Shown: positions 49,863 through 58,513, counted from the stretch's first letter. The stretch is DNA of 64,000 nt from Acidimicrobiia bacterium (GCA_030584185.1 CP129495.1:310001-374000), one strand, 5' to 3'. The notes: generated by a model not told the origin, from the letters alone. Numbers and translations: made by a program.

Positions 49863-50621
49863 GTGCCGCTTGCACCGCTCATCGTCACCTCACTCGTCGT
49901 CGCTCCGATGGTGTTCGGTGCCGTACTCCTAGCGCTGACCCCGGCGCCGTTCTCGTCCGATGCCGCCCTCCTCCTGGCGGCCGGCAACACGATCCTGGGG
50001 ACGATCGTCGCCGTGGGGTTCCTTCTGGCCCGCGCCCGCTGGGCCCGTGACCTAGGACTTGCACTGGCACTGCTCTGGGTAGGGCTGGGAGTGGTCGGCG
50101 AGTCGCCCTGGCATTCGGCCTCGGTGGTACTCGGAGCAGGGCTCCTGGCGGCGATGGCCGGCCCCTGGCCGCAGCGCTGGCTTCGGCGGCTGCCCGCCAC
50201 CGAAGCCCCTCCTCGGGCGGCCGCCGCTCTCCTCTTCGCGCTGGTCTCGGTCCCGACGCTGCTCGCCATCGCATCTCCCACGGGCGTGACCTGGGCCTCC
50301 TGGGCGTTCGCCGCCTGGTGCCTGCTTCTCGCCTGGGCGGTGGCTCGCGCCGTCCCCGGTGCATCGACGGCGGCCCGCTTCGCCCACCCGGTGCTCGCCA
50401 TCGCCATCGCCTACGCGGCGGGTCGCTACGGAGGAGCAGTCGCGGTGGCGTCCGGCGCGGTCGTCGCCGTACTCGCCTGGCAGCGGGAAGTTCGGGTGGC
50501 TGTGGCTCCGCTGGTCCCACCCATGGCGGGTGAAGCGGTTCGCTTCCCTCCGGAACTGGCGCCCGCCGCAGTCCTCGAGGCCGCCGGACTCGACCGGTCG
50601 GGCAGACCGGAGAAGCCATGA
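49863..50621 (+). CDS. Multi-helix membrane protein, unknown
   Basis: 252 residues with seven or eight hydrophobic helices (for example IVTSLVVAPMVFGAVLLAL and AALLFALVSVPTLLAIA) and a C-terminal cytoplasmic tail. No family recognised; cytoplasmic loops are short and arginine-rich. Overlaps the next gene by four bases (ATGA), so the two products may interact. Confidence 0.6.
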   Translation: MPLAPLIVTSLVVAPMVFGAVLLALTPAPFSSDAALLLAAGNTILGTIVAVGFLLARARWARDLGLALALLWVGLGVVGESPWHSASVVLGAGLLAAMAGPWPQRWLRRLPATEAPPRAAAALLFALVSVPTLLAIASPTGVTWASWAFAAWCLLLAWAVARAVPGASTAARFAHPVLAIAIAYAAGRYGGAVAVASGAVVAVLAWQREVRVAVAPLVPPMAGEAVRFPPELAPAAVLEAAGLDRSGRPEKP

Positions 50622-50893
50622 AGCTCCCCAACCCCTGGTTCCTGATTCCGGTGGTGGTTGCGGCGGTCACCGGCGGGGTCATCGGGTTCTACGTAACCGA
50701 CGCCTCATGCACCGCGGGCTGCGCGCCGGCGGCCGTCTCCATCGGCCTGGTGGTCGCCCTCGCCTGCGCTGTTGGCGTCGGGGTGGTCGCCGTGCTGGCG
50801 GCACGATCCCTGGGCGAGTGGCGCAACCTGGCCGATCGCGAGCTCACCGTCCCTGTCGAGGGTCCGCCCGAGGAGCGGCCCCCGACGTGCTGA
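50618..50893 (+). CDS. Small two-helix membrane protein, unknown
   Basis: 91 residues: helix (FLIPVVVAAVTGGVIGFYV), a short loop with two cysteines (ASCTAGCAP) and a second helix (AVSIGLVVALACAVGVGVVAV), then an acidic tail. Coupled to the preceding membrane protein by ATGA. Not recognised. Confidence 0.6.
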   Translation: MKLPNPWFLIPVVVAAVTGGVIGFYVTDASCTAGCAPAAVSIGLVVALACAVGVGVVAVLAARSLGEWRNLADRELTVPVEGPPEERPPTC

Positions 50894-50921
50894 GAACTGC
50901 TCCTGCTCCGAGGAGCCGGCG

Positions 50922-51710
50922 ATGACCTTCGCTGCCGCCACCGCACTGCGCCGCCTCGAAGACGGTGTCTGGGAGGGTTCCATCGCCCCAGGATGGGACA
51001 TCGCCGGCGCAGCCAACGGCGGCTACCTTCTGGCGATCGCCGCCCGAGCGGCGTCGCTCACCTGCGGCCGGATCGACCCGGTGACCGTGACCGCCCACTA
51101 CCTGGCACCCGGGAAGCCGGGGCGAGTGACCGCCCACGTCGAGGTGGTCAAGTCGGGGCGGCGCTTCGCCACCGTCTCCACGGAGCTCAGGGATGCCTCT
51201 CGCCCGCTGCTGCGCATGCTCGGCTCGTTCTCCGACCTCGACGACGCGACCCCGACCACGGAGCTCATGGGCTCCGGTCCTCCCGATCTCCCCCCGGTCG
51301 CGGAGTGCCTGCCGGTGACCCCCACCGAGACCTTCCCCCCGCCGTTCATGGGTCGGGTCGACCTCAGGCTCCCCGCCCAGACGCTCTCCGGATGGGGAGA
51401 GCCGGGCCCTCCACGGGTGGCCGGATGGTTTCGTCTCGGCGAGGCCGAGCCCATGGACACGACCGGGCTGCTGGTGGCGGTCGACGCCTTCCCGCCCACC
51501 ATCTTCTTCGCCGGGCTGCCCGTGGCCTGGGTGCCCACCCTGGAGCTGACCGCTCACATCCGGGCCCGGCCGGCGCCGGGATGGCTGCGCGGTGCCTTCT
51601 CCACCAGGTTCGTCACCGGCGGGTTCCTGGAGGAGGACGGCGAGGTGTGGGACTCAGAGGGTCGCCTGGTCGCCCAGTCCCGCCAGTTGGCCCTGCTGCC
51701 TCGCACCTGA
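50922..51710 (+). CDS. Acyl-CoA thioesterase, double hot-dog (TesB-like)
   Basis: 262 residues. The N-terminal hot-dog carries IAPGWDIAGAANGGYLLAIA and VTAHYLAPGKPGRVTAHVEV; the C-terminal one has DAFPPTIFFAGLPVAWVPTLE and a closing SEGRLVAQSRQLALL, the normal TE_2/TesB ending. Such enzymes hydrolyse acyl-CoA. AGGAG precedes the ATG at 50922. It lies tail to tail with the fatty acid operon, a sensible functional context. Confidence 0.82.
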   Translation: MTFAAATALRRLEDGVWEGSIAPGWDIAGAANGGYLLAIAARAASLTCGRIDPVTVTAHYLAPGKPGRVTAHVEVVKSGRRFATVSTELRDASRPLLRMLGSFSDLDDATPTTELMGSGPPDLPPVAECLPVTPTETFPPPFMGRVDLRLPAQTLSGWGEPGPPRVAGWFRLGEAEPMDTTGLLVAVDAFPPTIFFAGLPVAWVPTLELTAHIRARPAPGWLRGAFSTRFVTGGFLEEDGEVWDSEGRLVAQSRQLALLPRT

Positions 51711-51727
51711 ACCCGCGCCGGCCATCG

Positions 51728-52975
51728 TCATTCGTGGGCGGTGAACACCAGGGCGACGTTGTGGCCCCCGAAGCCGAACGAGTTGGTCATCGCCGACCGC
51801 ACCCGATGTGGCCGCGAGACGTTCGGCACATAGTCCAGGTCGCACTCCGGGTCGGGGGCCTCATGGTTGATGGTCGGCGGCAGCACCCCGTCGCGGATGG
51901 CGAGAATGCAGGCCAGTGACTCGAGGGCACCGGCACCACCCAGGAGGTGACCGGTCATCGACTTGGTGGAGGAGACCGGCACCGAGTAGGCCGCCTCACC
52001 GAACACGGCCTTGATGGCGGCGGTCTCGGTCGAGTCGTTCGCCTGGGTAGAGGTCCCGTGGGCGTTGATGTAGTCGATCTCGGTCGGCGCCATCCCGGCG
52101 TCGTCGAGCGCGGCCTGCATGGCCCGCGCCGCCCCTCCCCCGCCGGGGCGGGGCAGGGTGATGTGATATCCGTCCGAAGACATCCCGTAGCCGGCGAACT
52201 CGGCGTAGATGTGGGCACCGCGCGCCAGGGCGCGCTCGCGCTCCTCGAGGATCAGGGTGGCGGCGCCCTCTCCCATCACGAAGCCGTCGCGGTCCGCGTC
52301 GAACGGGCGGCATGCCCGCTCCGGCTCGTCGTTGCGCGTGGACAGGGCACGCGCCTGCCCGAAGCCGGCCAGGGCGAACTCGCAGATCGGAGCCTCGCCT
52401 CCTCCGGCCACCATCACGTCGGCGGCGCCACGACGGATGATCTCGGCGGCGTCACCGATGGCGTTGGCCGAGGCGGCACATGCGGTAACGGTGCAGATGT
52501 TCGGACCAAAGAGGTGATAGCGAATCGACACCAGGCCGGCCGCCATGTTGGAGATGATCTGTGTGATCGACAGCGGACTCACCCGGTCGGGTCCGCGCTG
52601 ACGCATGGTGTCGATCCCCTCCTGGAACGAGATCATGCCGCCGATCCCGGAGCCGACCGCCACCCCGGCGCGTAGCGCCTCCGGGTCGGTCTCCCCGTGG
52701 TCGATCCCGGCGTCGGCCAATGCCTGGTGTGACGACGCCCAGAAGAACTGGTCGTATCGGTCGAGGCGTCGAGCCTCCTTGCGCTCGATGTACTCCTCGG
52801 GATCGAAGTCGGCCACCTCGGCTGCTATCCGGGTCCGCATCGCCGAGGCGTCGAAAGCGGTGATGGGCCCAACCCCCGAACGCCCAGCCAGAGCGGCGCT
52901 CCAGAACGACCCGACGTCCCCGCCCAGCGGGTTCACCGTGCCGAGGCCGGTGACGACCACCCGGCGACGCTGCAT
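51728..52975 (-). CDS. fabF: 3-oxoacyl-ACP synthase II
   Basis: Elongating condensing enzyme of type II fatty acid synthesis, 415 residues. The Cys-His-His triad is complete: Cys in TVTACAASANAIG, His in YINAHGTSTQAND and His in KSMTGHLLGGAGA; the C-terminal NSFGFGGHNVALVF is diagnostic. Its ATG overlaps the acpP stop by one base (TGATG). Last gene of the operon. Confidence 0.96.
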   Translation of the reverse strand: MQRRRVVVTGLGTVNPLGGDVGSFWSAALAGRSGVGPITAFDASAMRTRIAAEVADFDPEEYIERKEARRLDRYDQFFWASSHQALADAGIDHGETDPEALRAGVAVGSGIGGMISFQEGIDTMRQRGPDRVSPLSITQIISNMAAGLVSIRYHLFGPNICTVTACAASANAIGDAAEIIRRGAADVMVAGGGEAPICEFALAGFGQARALSTRNDEPERACRPFDADRDGFVMGEGAATLILEERERALARGAHIYAEFAGYGMSSDGYHITLPRPGGGGAARAMQAALDDAGMAPTEIDYINAHGTSTQANDSTETAAIKAVFGEAAYSVPVSSTKSMTGHLLGGAGALESLACILAIRDGVLPPTINHEAPDPECDLDYVPNVSRPHRVRSAMTNSFGFGGHNVALVFTAHE

Positions 52976-53220
52976 CAGGCCCCGAGCTTCTGAATCACGG
53001 CGTCGACGGCGGCACCGACCGTGGTGATCGACTCGGCCTCTTCGTCGGGGATGCTCACTCCGAAGGTGTCCTCCAGCGCCATCAGCAGCTCCACCACGCC
53101 CAGCGAGTCGACTTCGAGGTCCTCCTCGAACCGCGCTGCCGGGTTGATCCGGTCGCGATCGAGCCCGAGCTCGTCGACGAGCAGGTCGGTCATCTTTGCT
53201 TCCACTTCGGCTCGGTCCAT
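52975..53220 (-). CDS. acpP: Acyl carrier protein
   Basis: 81-residue carrier of growing acyl chains. The phosphopantetheine serine is in LEVDSLGVVELLMALE (the DSL motif), followed by the acidic helix DTFGVSIPDEEAESI. GGAGGGAG lies upstream of the ATG. Placed between fabG and fabF. Confidence 0.96.
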   Translation of the reverse strand: MDRAEVEAKMTDLLVDELGLDRDRINPAARFEEDLEVDSLGVVELLMALEDTFGVSIPDEEAESITTVGAAVDAVIQKLGA

Positions 53221-53264
53221 GCCGTGGCTCCCTCCGGGTCTGGTTTCCTACTGGTCATCCCGCC

Positions 53265-54005
53265 TCACATGGCGAGGCCGCCGTCCACCACCAGCACCTG
53301 GCCGGTGACGTACGAGGCATCTTCCGAGGCAAGATAGCCCACGGCCGCCGCCACTTCGGACGGTGTGCCGAACCGGCCGAGGGCGATGGAGGGCAGTGCC
53401 GCCTGGCGCACGCCTTCGCCCAGGGCGTCGGTCAGTTCGGTGGCGATGAAGCCGGGGGCGACTGCGTTCACGGTGATGCCGCGCGAGCCGACCTCCTTGG
53501 CCACGGATCGCGTGAACCCGATCAGTCCGGCCTTGGCGGCCGAGTAGTTGGCCTGCCCGGCGTTGCCGGCGATGCCGGCGACCGAAGTGATGTTGATCAC
53601 CCGACCCCAGCGAGCCTTCAGCATCGATCGCAGGACCGCTCGCGTGCAGTGGTACGCCGAATCGAGGTTGGTGCGCAACACCGACGCCCAGGCTTCGGGT
53701 CGCATCCGCACCAACAGGTCGTCGGCCGTGATCCCGGCGTTGTTCACCAGCACCTCCACCGGGCCCAGGGCGGACTCCACCGCCGAGAACATGGCCGCCA
53801 CCGCATCGGCATCGCCCACATCGCCCCCGACCGCCAGCGCCACACCGCCGGTGGCGGCAATCGCCTCGACGACCTCAGCGGCGGCGTCGGGACGCTTCAC
53901 ATAGTTGACGGCGACTCGATGGCCGTCGGCCGCCAGGCGTTGGGCGATGGCGCGGCCGATGCCTCGAGAGCCGCCGGTCACCAGTGCCACCCGCCCGTCG
54001 CTCAA
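53265..54005 (-). CDS. fabG: 3-oxoacyl-ACP reductase
   Basis: NADPH-dependent SDR of 246 residues that reduces beta-ketoacyl-ACP. VALVTGGSRGIGRAIAQR binds the cofactor; VNNAGITADDLL, NITSVAGIAGNAGQANYSAAKAGL with Ser-Tyr-Lys, and the ending SYVTGQVLVVDGGLAM are those of FabG. The TTG at 54005 overlaps the fabH stop as TTGA. Confidence 0.95.
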   Translation of the reverse strand: MSDGRVALVTGGSRGIGRAIAQRLAADGHRVAVNYVKRPDAAAEVVEAIAATGGVALAVGGDVGDADAVAAMFSAVESALGPVEVLVNNAGITADDLLVRMRPEAWASVLRTNLDSAYHCTRAVLRSMLKARWGRVINITSVAGIAGNAGQANYSAAKAGLIGFTRSVAKEVGSRGITVNAVAPGFIATELTDALGEGVRQAALPSIALGRFGTPSEVAAAVGYLASEDASYVTGQVLVVDGGLAM

Positions 54006-55072
54006 CCCGACCTCCCGTGGGCGGCGACGTTGGGAAGCACCAGGTCGAGGCCGGTTGCGGTCGTCGGGGGCAGGTGGGCGTCGGACGAGCCAAGCGGTTC
54101 CACCCGCGGCCCCCATCGATACACGCACGCGGCCCAGGTGAAGCCGGCCCCGAATGCGGCGAAGACGATGTCGGTCCCTGGCGTGATGCGGCCTTGCTCC
54201 AACGCCTCGGTGATGGCGATGGGAATCGTCGCCGAGGATGTGTTCCCGTACGACTCGATGTTGACGAAGACCTTGGCCGGGTCGAGGGAGAGCCGGCGAG
54301 CGGTGGCATCGATGATCCGCACGTTGGCCTGATGCGGGATCAGCAGGTCGATGTCCTCCAGCTTCAAGCCGGCCTTCTCGACCACCCGCATCGATGCATC
54401 GCCCATGGCCGTGACCGCCCGCTTGAAGACCTCGGGCCCCTCCATGAGAAACGAGGGGGTCTGCTGGCGCAGCGGATTGCCTTCGGTGCCGCTGGCCGGG
54501 ACGTAGAGAAGATGGGCCGCGGTGCCATCGGAACCGAGCTCGAAGGAGAGCAGGCCACCCTCCTCGTCGGATGCCTCCAGCACCACCGCCCCGGCGCCGT
54601 CTCCGAAGAGGACACAGGTGGACCGGTTTCCGAAGTCGAGCCAGAAGGACAGCTTCTCGGCGCCGATGATCAGCACCCGCCGGACGCCGCCGGCACGGAT
54701 CAGCTGGTCGGCGTGGGAGAGGGCGAAGAGGAAGCCGGAGCAGGCGGCATTGATGTCCATGGCTGCGGCGCGCGATGCGCCGATCTTCGCCTGTACCAGC
54801 GTCCCGGCACCGGGCACCAGGCGATCGGGCGTGCAGGTCGCCAGCAAGAGCAGATCGACCTCGTCGGCGGTGCGCCCGGCCGCCGCCAGGGCATGCTGTG
54901 CCGCCACCGCAGCCATGTCCGACACCTCGACGTGGGCGATCCTGCGCTCCTTGATCCCGGTGCGGGTGGTGATCCAATCGTCACTGGTGTCGGTGAGGGT
55001 CTCCAGGTCGGCGTTGCTCAGCACGGCGGGGGGAACACACTTCCCCCAACCGGTGATGATCGCGTTTGGCAT
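54002..55072 (-). CDS. fabH: 3-oxoacyl-ACP synthase III with a C-terminal extension
   Basis: Initiating condensing enzyme, 356 residues. Catalytic Cys in MDINAACSGFLFAL, His in IPHQANVRIID, Asn in IESYGNTSSATIP; the fold ends at AGFTWAACVYRWG. About 35 further residues follow, beyond the usual FabH end, and the reading frame runs into fabG. AGGAGG lies just before the ATG at 55072. Primer specificity (acetyl versus branched acyl-CoA) is not clear. Confidence 0.95.
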   Translation of the reverse strand: MPNAIITGWGKCVPPAVLSNADLETLTDTSDDWITTRTGIKERRIAHVEVSDMAAVAAQHALAAAGRTADEVDLLLLATCTPDRLVPGAGTLVQAKIGASRAAAMDINAACSGFLFALSHADQLIRAGGVRRVLIIGAEKLSFWLDFGNRSTCVLFGDGAGAVVLEASDEEGGLLSFELGSDGTAAHLLYVPASGTEGNPLRQQTPSFLMEGPEVFKRAVTAMGDASMRVVEKAGLKLEDIDLLIPHQANVRIIDATARRLSLDPAKVFVNIESYGNTSSATIPIAITEALEQGRITPGTDIVFAAFGAGFTWAACVYRWGPRVEPLGSSDAHLPPTTATGLDLVLPNVAAHGRSG

Positions 55073-55086
55073 CCGACCTCCTCCGC

Positions 55087-56016
55087 TCAGGATACGGCAG
55101 CGAGCCGTTGGGCGACTTCCCCCACGTCGGCGAGCGTGGAGACCACGAGCACCTCGGCACCCTCCACCGACCTCCTGGCCAGGCCCGCGGTTACATCGCC
55201 CGGTCCGACATGGACGAAGGTTCCGATGCCGGCAGCGGCCATCGCATCGAGGGACTTGGCAAAGAGCACCGGTGAAGTGAGCTGGCGGAGCAGGGCAGAT
55301 CGCGGGTCGGATCCATGGGGGGCGGCGGTGGCGTTCGACCACACCGGGAAGGCTCCGGAGCCGAAGCGGGTGGTCGCAACCGCCTCGGCCAGGTCGGCGG
55401 CGGCAGGCTCCATGAACGGGGAGTGGAAGGCTCCCGACACCTTGAGCGGAATCACGCGGCGGATGCCGTGGTCGGAAGCGTGGGCCGCGGCCCATTCGAG
55501 ATCGGCGGCACCACCGGCGACGACAGCCTGTCCAGGGGCGTTCATGTTGGCCACCCATAGGCGACCTCCCGAGCCGCGGCACGCCGCCGCCAGGCCCTCT
55601 GCCTCCTCGAAACCGGCGCCGAGCAATGCCGCCATCCCCGAGGGCTCGACGTCGGCGGCGGTGCTCATCGCCCTGCCCCGGGCCGCCACCAATGCCAGCC
55701 CCTCGGAGAAGCCGAGCACCCCGGCCGCCGCCAGGGCCGTGTACTCGCCCAGGGAGTGGCCGGCAGCCGCCGCCGGGGAAGGAGACACCCTCGACAGGGC
55801 GGCGAAGAGTGCGAAGCCGAGTGCGAACAGGGCAGGCTGCGCCACTTCGGTTCGTGTCAGCGCCTCTTCGGGACCCTCCAGGCAGACGGATCGGAGCGAC
55901 CATCCGAGGACGGCATCGGCGGAGTCACCGAGCAGATCGGGCATCGCATCGAAGAGATCCGCCCCCATGCCCACGAACTGGCTCCCCTGTCCGGGGAACA
56001 GAACCGCATGGGGCAT
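55087..56016 (-). CDS. fabD: Malonyl-CoA:ACP transacylase
   Basis: Loads malonate onto ACP. 309 residues. FPGQGSQFVGMG at the start, catalytic serine in AAAAGHSLGEYTALAA, the AAR loop LVAARGRAMS and the catalytic His in VSGAFHSPFMEPA. The ATG overlaps the LiaF-like stop (TGATG). Confidence 0.95.
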   Translation of the reverse strand: MPHAVLFPGQGSQFVGMGADLFDAMPDLLGDSADAVLGWSLRSVCLEGPEEALTRTEVAQPALFALGFALFAALSRVSPSPAAAAGHSLGEYTALAAAGVLGFSEGLALVAARGRAMSTAADVEPSGMAALLGAGFEEAEGLAAACRGSGGRLWVANMNAPGQAVVAGGAADLEWAAAHASDHGIRRVIPLKVSGAFHSPFMEPAAADLAEAVATTRFGSGAFPVWSNATAAPHGSDPRSALLRQLTSPVLFAKSLDAMAAAGIGTFVHVGPGDVTAGLARRSVEGAEVLVVSTLADVGEVAQRLAAVS

Positions 56017-56699
56017 CACCGCCACCGTCCGGAGTGCTTGACCTCGACCCCGCCGAGAGCCACCAGAGCCTGTACCTCCAGGCGAGGGGCACCCGAACCG
56101 ACGGCGTTGCGATCGGTGGTGTCGTCCCACCCGCCCAGCAGCGGCAACCCCCGGATCTCGACGAGCCAGCCGCGGGGAACGAGGATGGCGACGCTGCCGA
56201 GGAGGGCGGTCACCGACACCTCGGCTCCGCCGGGCACCGGAAGCGCCTCGGTCAGATCGAGGGTGATCCCACCGAGGATCGAGGTGAGCGATGCCCGCCG
56301 AAACGAGTGCGACCTGGTGGCGAGTCGTGCTGATCCGAGGACGGCGATGCCGTCCACCTCCTCGTCATCAGACGGTCGGATCCCGTAGCGGCGTCCCCAT
56401 CCCAGCAGGATCCAGAGTCCGACCAGCACCAGGGTGACCGGCCACACATAGTCCCAGGCGTCGGCACCGAAGAGACCCGAGGTGACGCCGAGCAGGCCGA
56501 GGCCGGCTCCGACCAGGACCAGCGTGCTCGCCCGAGGCCCTCGCGCCGAGGCGAAGTGGAAGACGCCGAGGGCAACGATCGCCGCGGGCCACCAGCGGGC
56601 CAGCGCATCCCCGGCATCGAGGGCACCGGCGGAGTCGAGCAGGAACACGACCCCGAGTGTGACGACGACCGAGCCGAAGAGGAGGCGACCGGCGTTCAA
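56016..56699 (-). CDS. LiaF-like membrane protein
   Basis: 227 residues: four helices near the N-terminus (LLFGSVVVTLGVVFLL, WWPAAIVALGVFHFA, LVLVGAGLGLLGV, VWPVTLVLVGLWILLG), a linker, then a soluble C-terminal domain with FRRASLTSILGGITLDLTEA and VSVTALLGSVAILVPRGW. This beta-helix-like repeat is that of LiaF/VraT envelope-stress proteins. TTG start overlaps the DUF1232 stop. No LiaRS two-component genes are nearby, so its signal partner is unknown. Confidence 0.75.
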   Translation of the reverse strand: MNAGRLLFGSVVVTLGVVFLLDSAGALDAGDALARWWPAAIVALGVFHFASARGPRASTLVLVGAGLGLLGVTSGLFGADAWDYVWPVTLVLVGLWILLGWGRRYGIRPSDDEEVDGIAVLGSARLATRSHSFRRASLTSILGGITLDLTEALPVPGGAEVSVTALLGSVAILVPRGWLVEIRGLPLLGGWDDTTDRNAVGSGAPRLEVQALVALGGVEVKHSGRWR

Positions 56700-57064
56700 C
56701 CTGCCACCGCCTCGGTCAGCCGACGCAGCCGTCCCGGCATCAGCGACTCGAGCGTCTCCACCGCCTTGGTGAACGCCTCCAACCCGGCCTGGTCCCCGTC
56801 CCAGTGTTCTCTGACCAACTCGTCGCCGGCGGCGCGGACCAGCCGCAACGCCGCCATGGCGAGGACGGCGGCGTCGTCGATGCGACCCAGCACGGGAAGC
56901 CGGGCCGGGATCAGGTCCCAGGGGATCAGGGCGTAGGCGACGGCTCCACCGGCGAACGCTCTCGCCCGGGCCGGAACCCGAGGGTCGATCGCCAGACGCC
57001 AGATCAGGCGTGCCGACGCAGCCAGGGTCGTCAGCGCCTCCCGCAACCCAGATGGTGCCTTCAT
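56696..57064 (-). CDS. DUF1232 / YkvA family protein
   Basis: 122 residues. The family core AYALIPWDLIPARLPVLGRIDDAAVL lies at about residues 43-68 (quoted blocks: YALIPWDLIP and VLGRIDDAAVL). Small, weakly hydrophobic protein of unknown function. ATG overlaps the ROK gene stop (ATGA). Confidence 0.85.
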   Translation of the reverse strand: MKAPSGLREALTTLAASARLIWRLAIDPRVPARARAFAGGAVAYALIPWDLIPARLPVLGRIDDAAVLAMAALRLVRAAGDELVREHWDGDQAGLEAFTKAVETLESLMPGRLRRLTEAVAG

Positions 57065-57984
57065 GTCGCTCCTCCTGCCGCCAGTGCCGCCCCGATCAGA
57101 CCGGCATCACCGCCCAGGGCGCCTCGTTCCACCGGGGTCGGCCTCCTGTGGGCCGCCCCCGGGATGGACCCCATCATCGCCGCCCGAGCCGGGTCGAGCA
57201 CCTCGTCGAGGAGTCCGACCGTGCCTCCGACCACCAGGACGTCCGGGTCGAAGACGCCGATCATCGCGCCCAGGCCGCGACCCAGCCATGACCCGACCTC
57301 GTGGACCGCCGCCGCGGCGTCAGCGTCGCCGGCTCGAGCGGCGGCGACCAGATCGACGCCACTCGGGGTCCGACCAGCGCATGCCGCTGCCAGGGCGCCG
57401 CGCGGGTCTGCAGCCGCCAGGAGCCGGGCGGCGCGATCGAGGGCCGTCCCTGATGCCATCGCCTCCCAGCAACCGCGGAGTCCGCACCGACACTCCGGGC
57501 CGCCTGGATCCAGGACCACGTGGCCGACCTCGCCGAGATGACCCCGCCCCCGCTCCACCGAGCCCCCCAGTGCCAACGATGCCCCGATCCCGGTCCCCAC
57601 CGTGATCAGGAGCACGGCGCGATGCCCCCGGCCCGAACCCATTCGGGCCTCGGCCAGACACGCCATGTTGGCGTCGTTGTCGACCACCACGGGAACCCCC
57701 ATGGCCTCGGCGACCCGGGTGCCGACCGCCACCCCGGTGCCGGGTCGATGGGGCATCCACGACACCACACCCTCGTCATGACGCACCAGCCCGGCCACAC
57801 CGACCCCCACCGCCTCGGCATCCATTCCCGAGGCCGCGGTGATGATGGCATCGGGCACGTCGGCGAGGCTCGCCGGCGTCGGGAGGTCCGTGCGGTCCAA
57901 GAAGTGATCCGCCCCCTCGATCAGGGCAAGGCGCAGGTTGGTGCCGCCGACGTCCACGGCCACCGTTCGAGGTACTCCGGGCAT
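57061..57984 (-). CDS. ROK family sugar kinase (glucokinase-like)
   Basis: 307 residues. ATP site VAVDVGGTNLRLALIE, VVVDNDANMACLAE, LITVGTGIGASLALGG and the ROK zinc site with CRCGLRGCWEAMASG. ROK kinases phosphorylate glucose, other hexoses or N-acylated sugars; a DNA-binding domain is absent, so it is not a ROK repressor. The ATG lies six bases after TAGCAT, and the gene heads the fatty acid operon. Confidence 0.9.
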   Translation of the reverse strand: MPGVPRTVAVDVGGTNLRLALIEGADHFLDRTDLPTPASLADVPDAIITAASGMDAEAVGVGVAGLVRHDEGVVSWMPHRPGTGVAVGTRVAEAMGVPVVVDNDANMACLAEARMGSGRGHRAVLLITVGTGIGASLALGGSVERGRGHLGEVGHVVLDPGGPECRCGLRGCWEAMASGTALDRAARLLAAADPRGALAAACAGRTPSGVDLVAAARAGDADAAAAVHEVGSWLGRGLGAMIGVFDPDVLVVGGTVGLLDEVLDPARAAMMGSIPGAAHRRPTPVERGALGGDAGLIGAALAAGGAT

Positions 57985-57990
57985 GACCGG

Positions 57991-57996
57991 ATGCTA
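57991..57996 (-). promoter_or_regulatory. -10 element TAGCAT heading the ROK-fab operon
   Basis: Minus-strand TAGCAT (57996-57991) is six bases before the ATG at 57984; it is the only clear promoter of the eight-gene unit. Confidence 0.5.
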
Positions 57997-58036
57997 TCCG
58001 CTGTGCATCTCATCGTGGCTTGTGATCCAATCTATC

Positions 58037-58065
58037 TTGACGACACTCAAGTTATCGTCTATGTT
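58037..58065 (+). promoter_or_regulatory. hsp20 promoter overlapped by a CTTGA-N6-TCAAG palindrome
   Basis: TTGACG (58037-58042) and TATGTT (58060-58065) are separated by 17 bases, an ordinary housekeeping-sigma layout. The inverted repeat CTTGA-cgacac-TCAAG (58036-58051) covers the -35 and half of the spacer. It resembles, but is shorter than, the HspR-binding HAIR element (CTTGAGT-N7-ACTCAAG). Confidence 0.7.
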
Positions 58066-58093
58066 ACGGCTGAGAACCGAAAGGAGGAAGGAG

Positions 58094-58513
58094 ATGATCG
58101 TGGATCTCGCCCCGTTCGATCCGTTCGCCATGCTGCGCGACATCGACCGGCTCGTCGAGCGAACCCCCGCCAGCCCCACTCGCTGGTTGCCCCGAATCGA
58201 TGTCTTCGATCGGGAGAAGGAGCTCGTGGTACGAGTCGAGGTCGCCGGCATCGACCCGAACGACATCGACGTGACCGTCGAAGACCGCACCCTGACCATC
58301 TCGGGAGAGCGCCATTTCGACGAGACCACACAGACCAACGGGTTCCATCGCCGGGAGATCTTCGCCGGCGAGTTCAAGCGGACACTGGTCCTGCCCGAAG
58401 GTCTCGATGCCGGCGAGGTGAGCGCACACGCCGACAACGGCATCCTCGAGGTGACCGTTCCCCGTCGGCCGGAGGTTCTGCCCCGCAAGATCAAGGTCGA
58501 CGTGGACGCCTGA
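58094..58513 (+). CDS. Hsp20/alpha-crystallin small heat-shock protein
   Basis: ATP-independent holdase chaperone of 139 residues. The N-terminus LAPFDPFAMLRDIDRLVER is typical; the alpha-crystallin domain has LVVRVEVAGIDPNDIDV, TLTISGERHF, FKRTLVLPEGLD and the closing GILEVTVPRRPEV. AAGGAGGAAGGAG precedes the ATG at 58094. Own promoter and terminator; convergent with an ArsA-Hsp20 fusion gene. Confidence 0.94.
   Translation: MIVDLAPFDPFAMLRDIDRLVERTPASPTRWLPRIDVFDREKELVVRVEVAGIDPNDIDVTVEDRTLTISGERHFDETTQTNGFHRREIFAGEFKRTLVLPEGLDAGEVSAHADNGILEVTVPRRPEVLPRKIKVDVDA

Noticed and set aside
58036-58051. HspR HAIR element
   Set aside because: The arms match CTTGA/TCAAG but the spacing is shorter than the published CTTGAGT-N7-ACTCAAG, so it is reported only as a similar palindrome.
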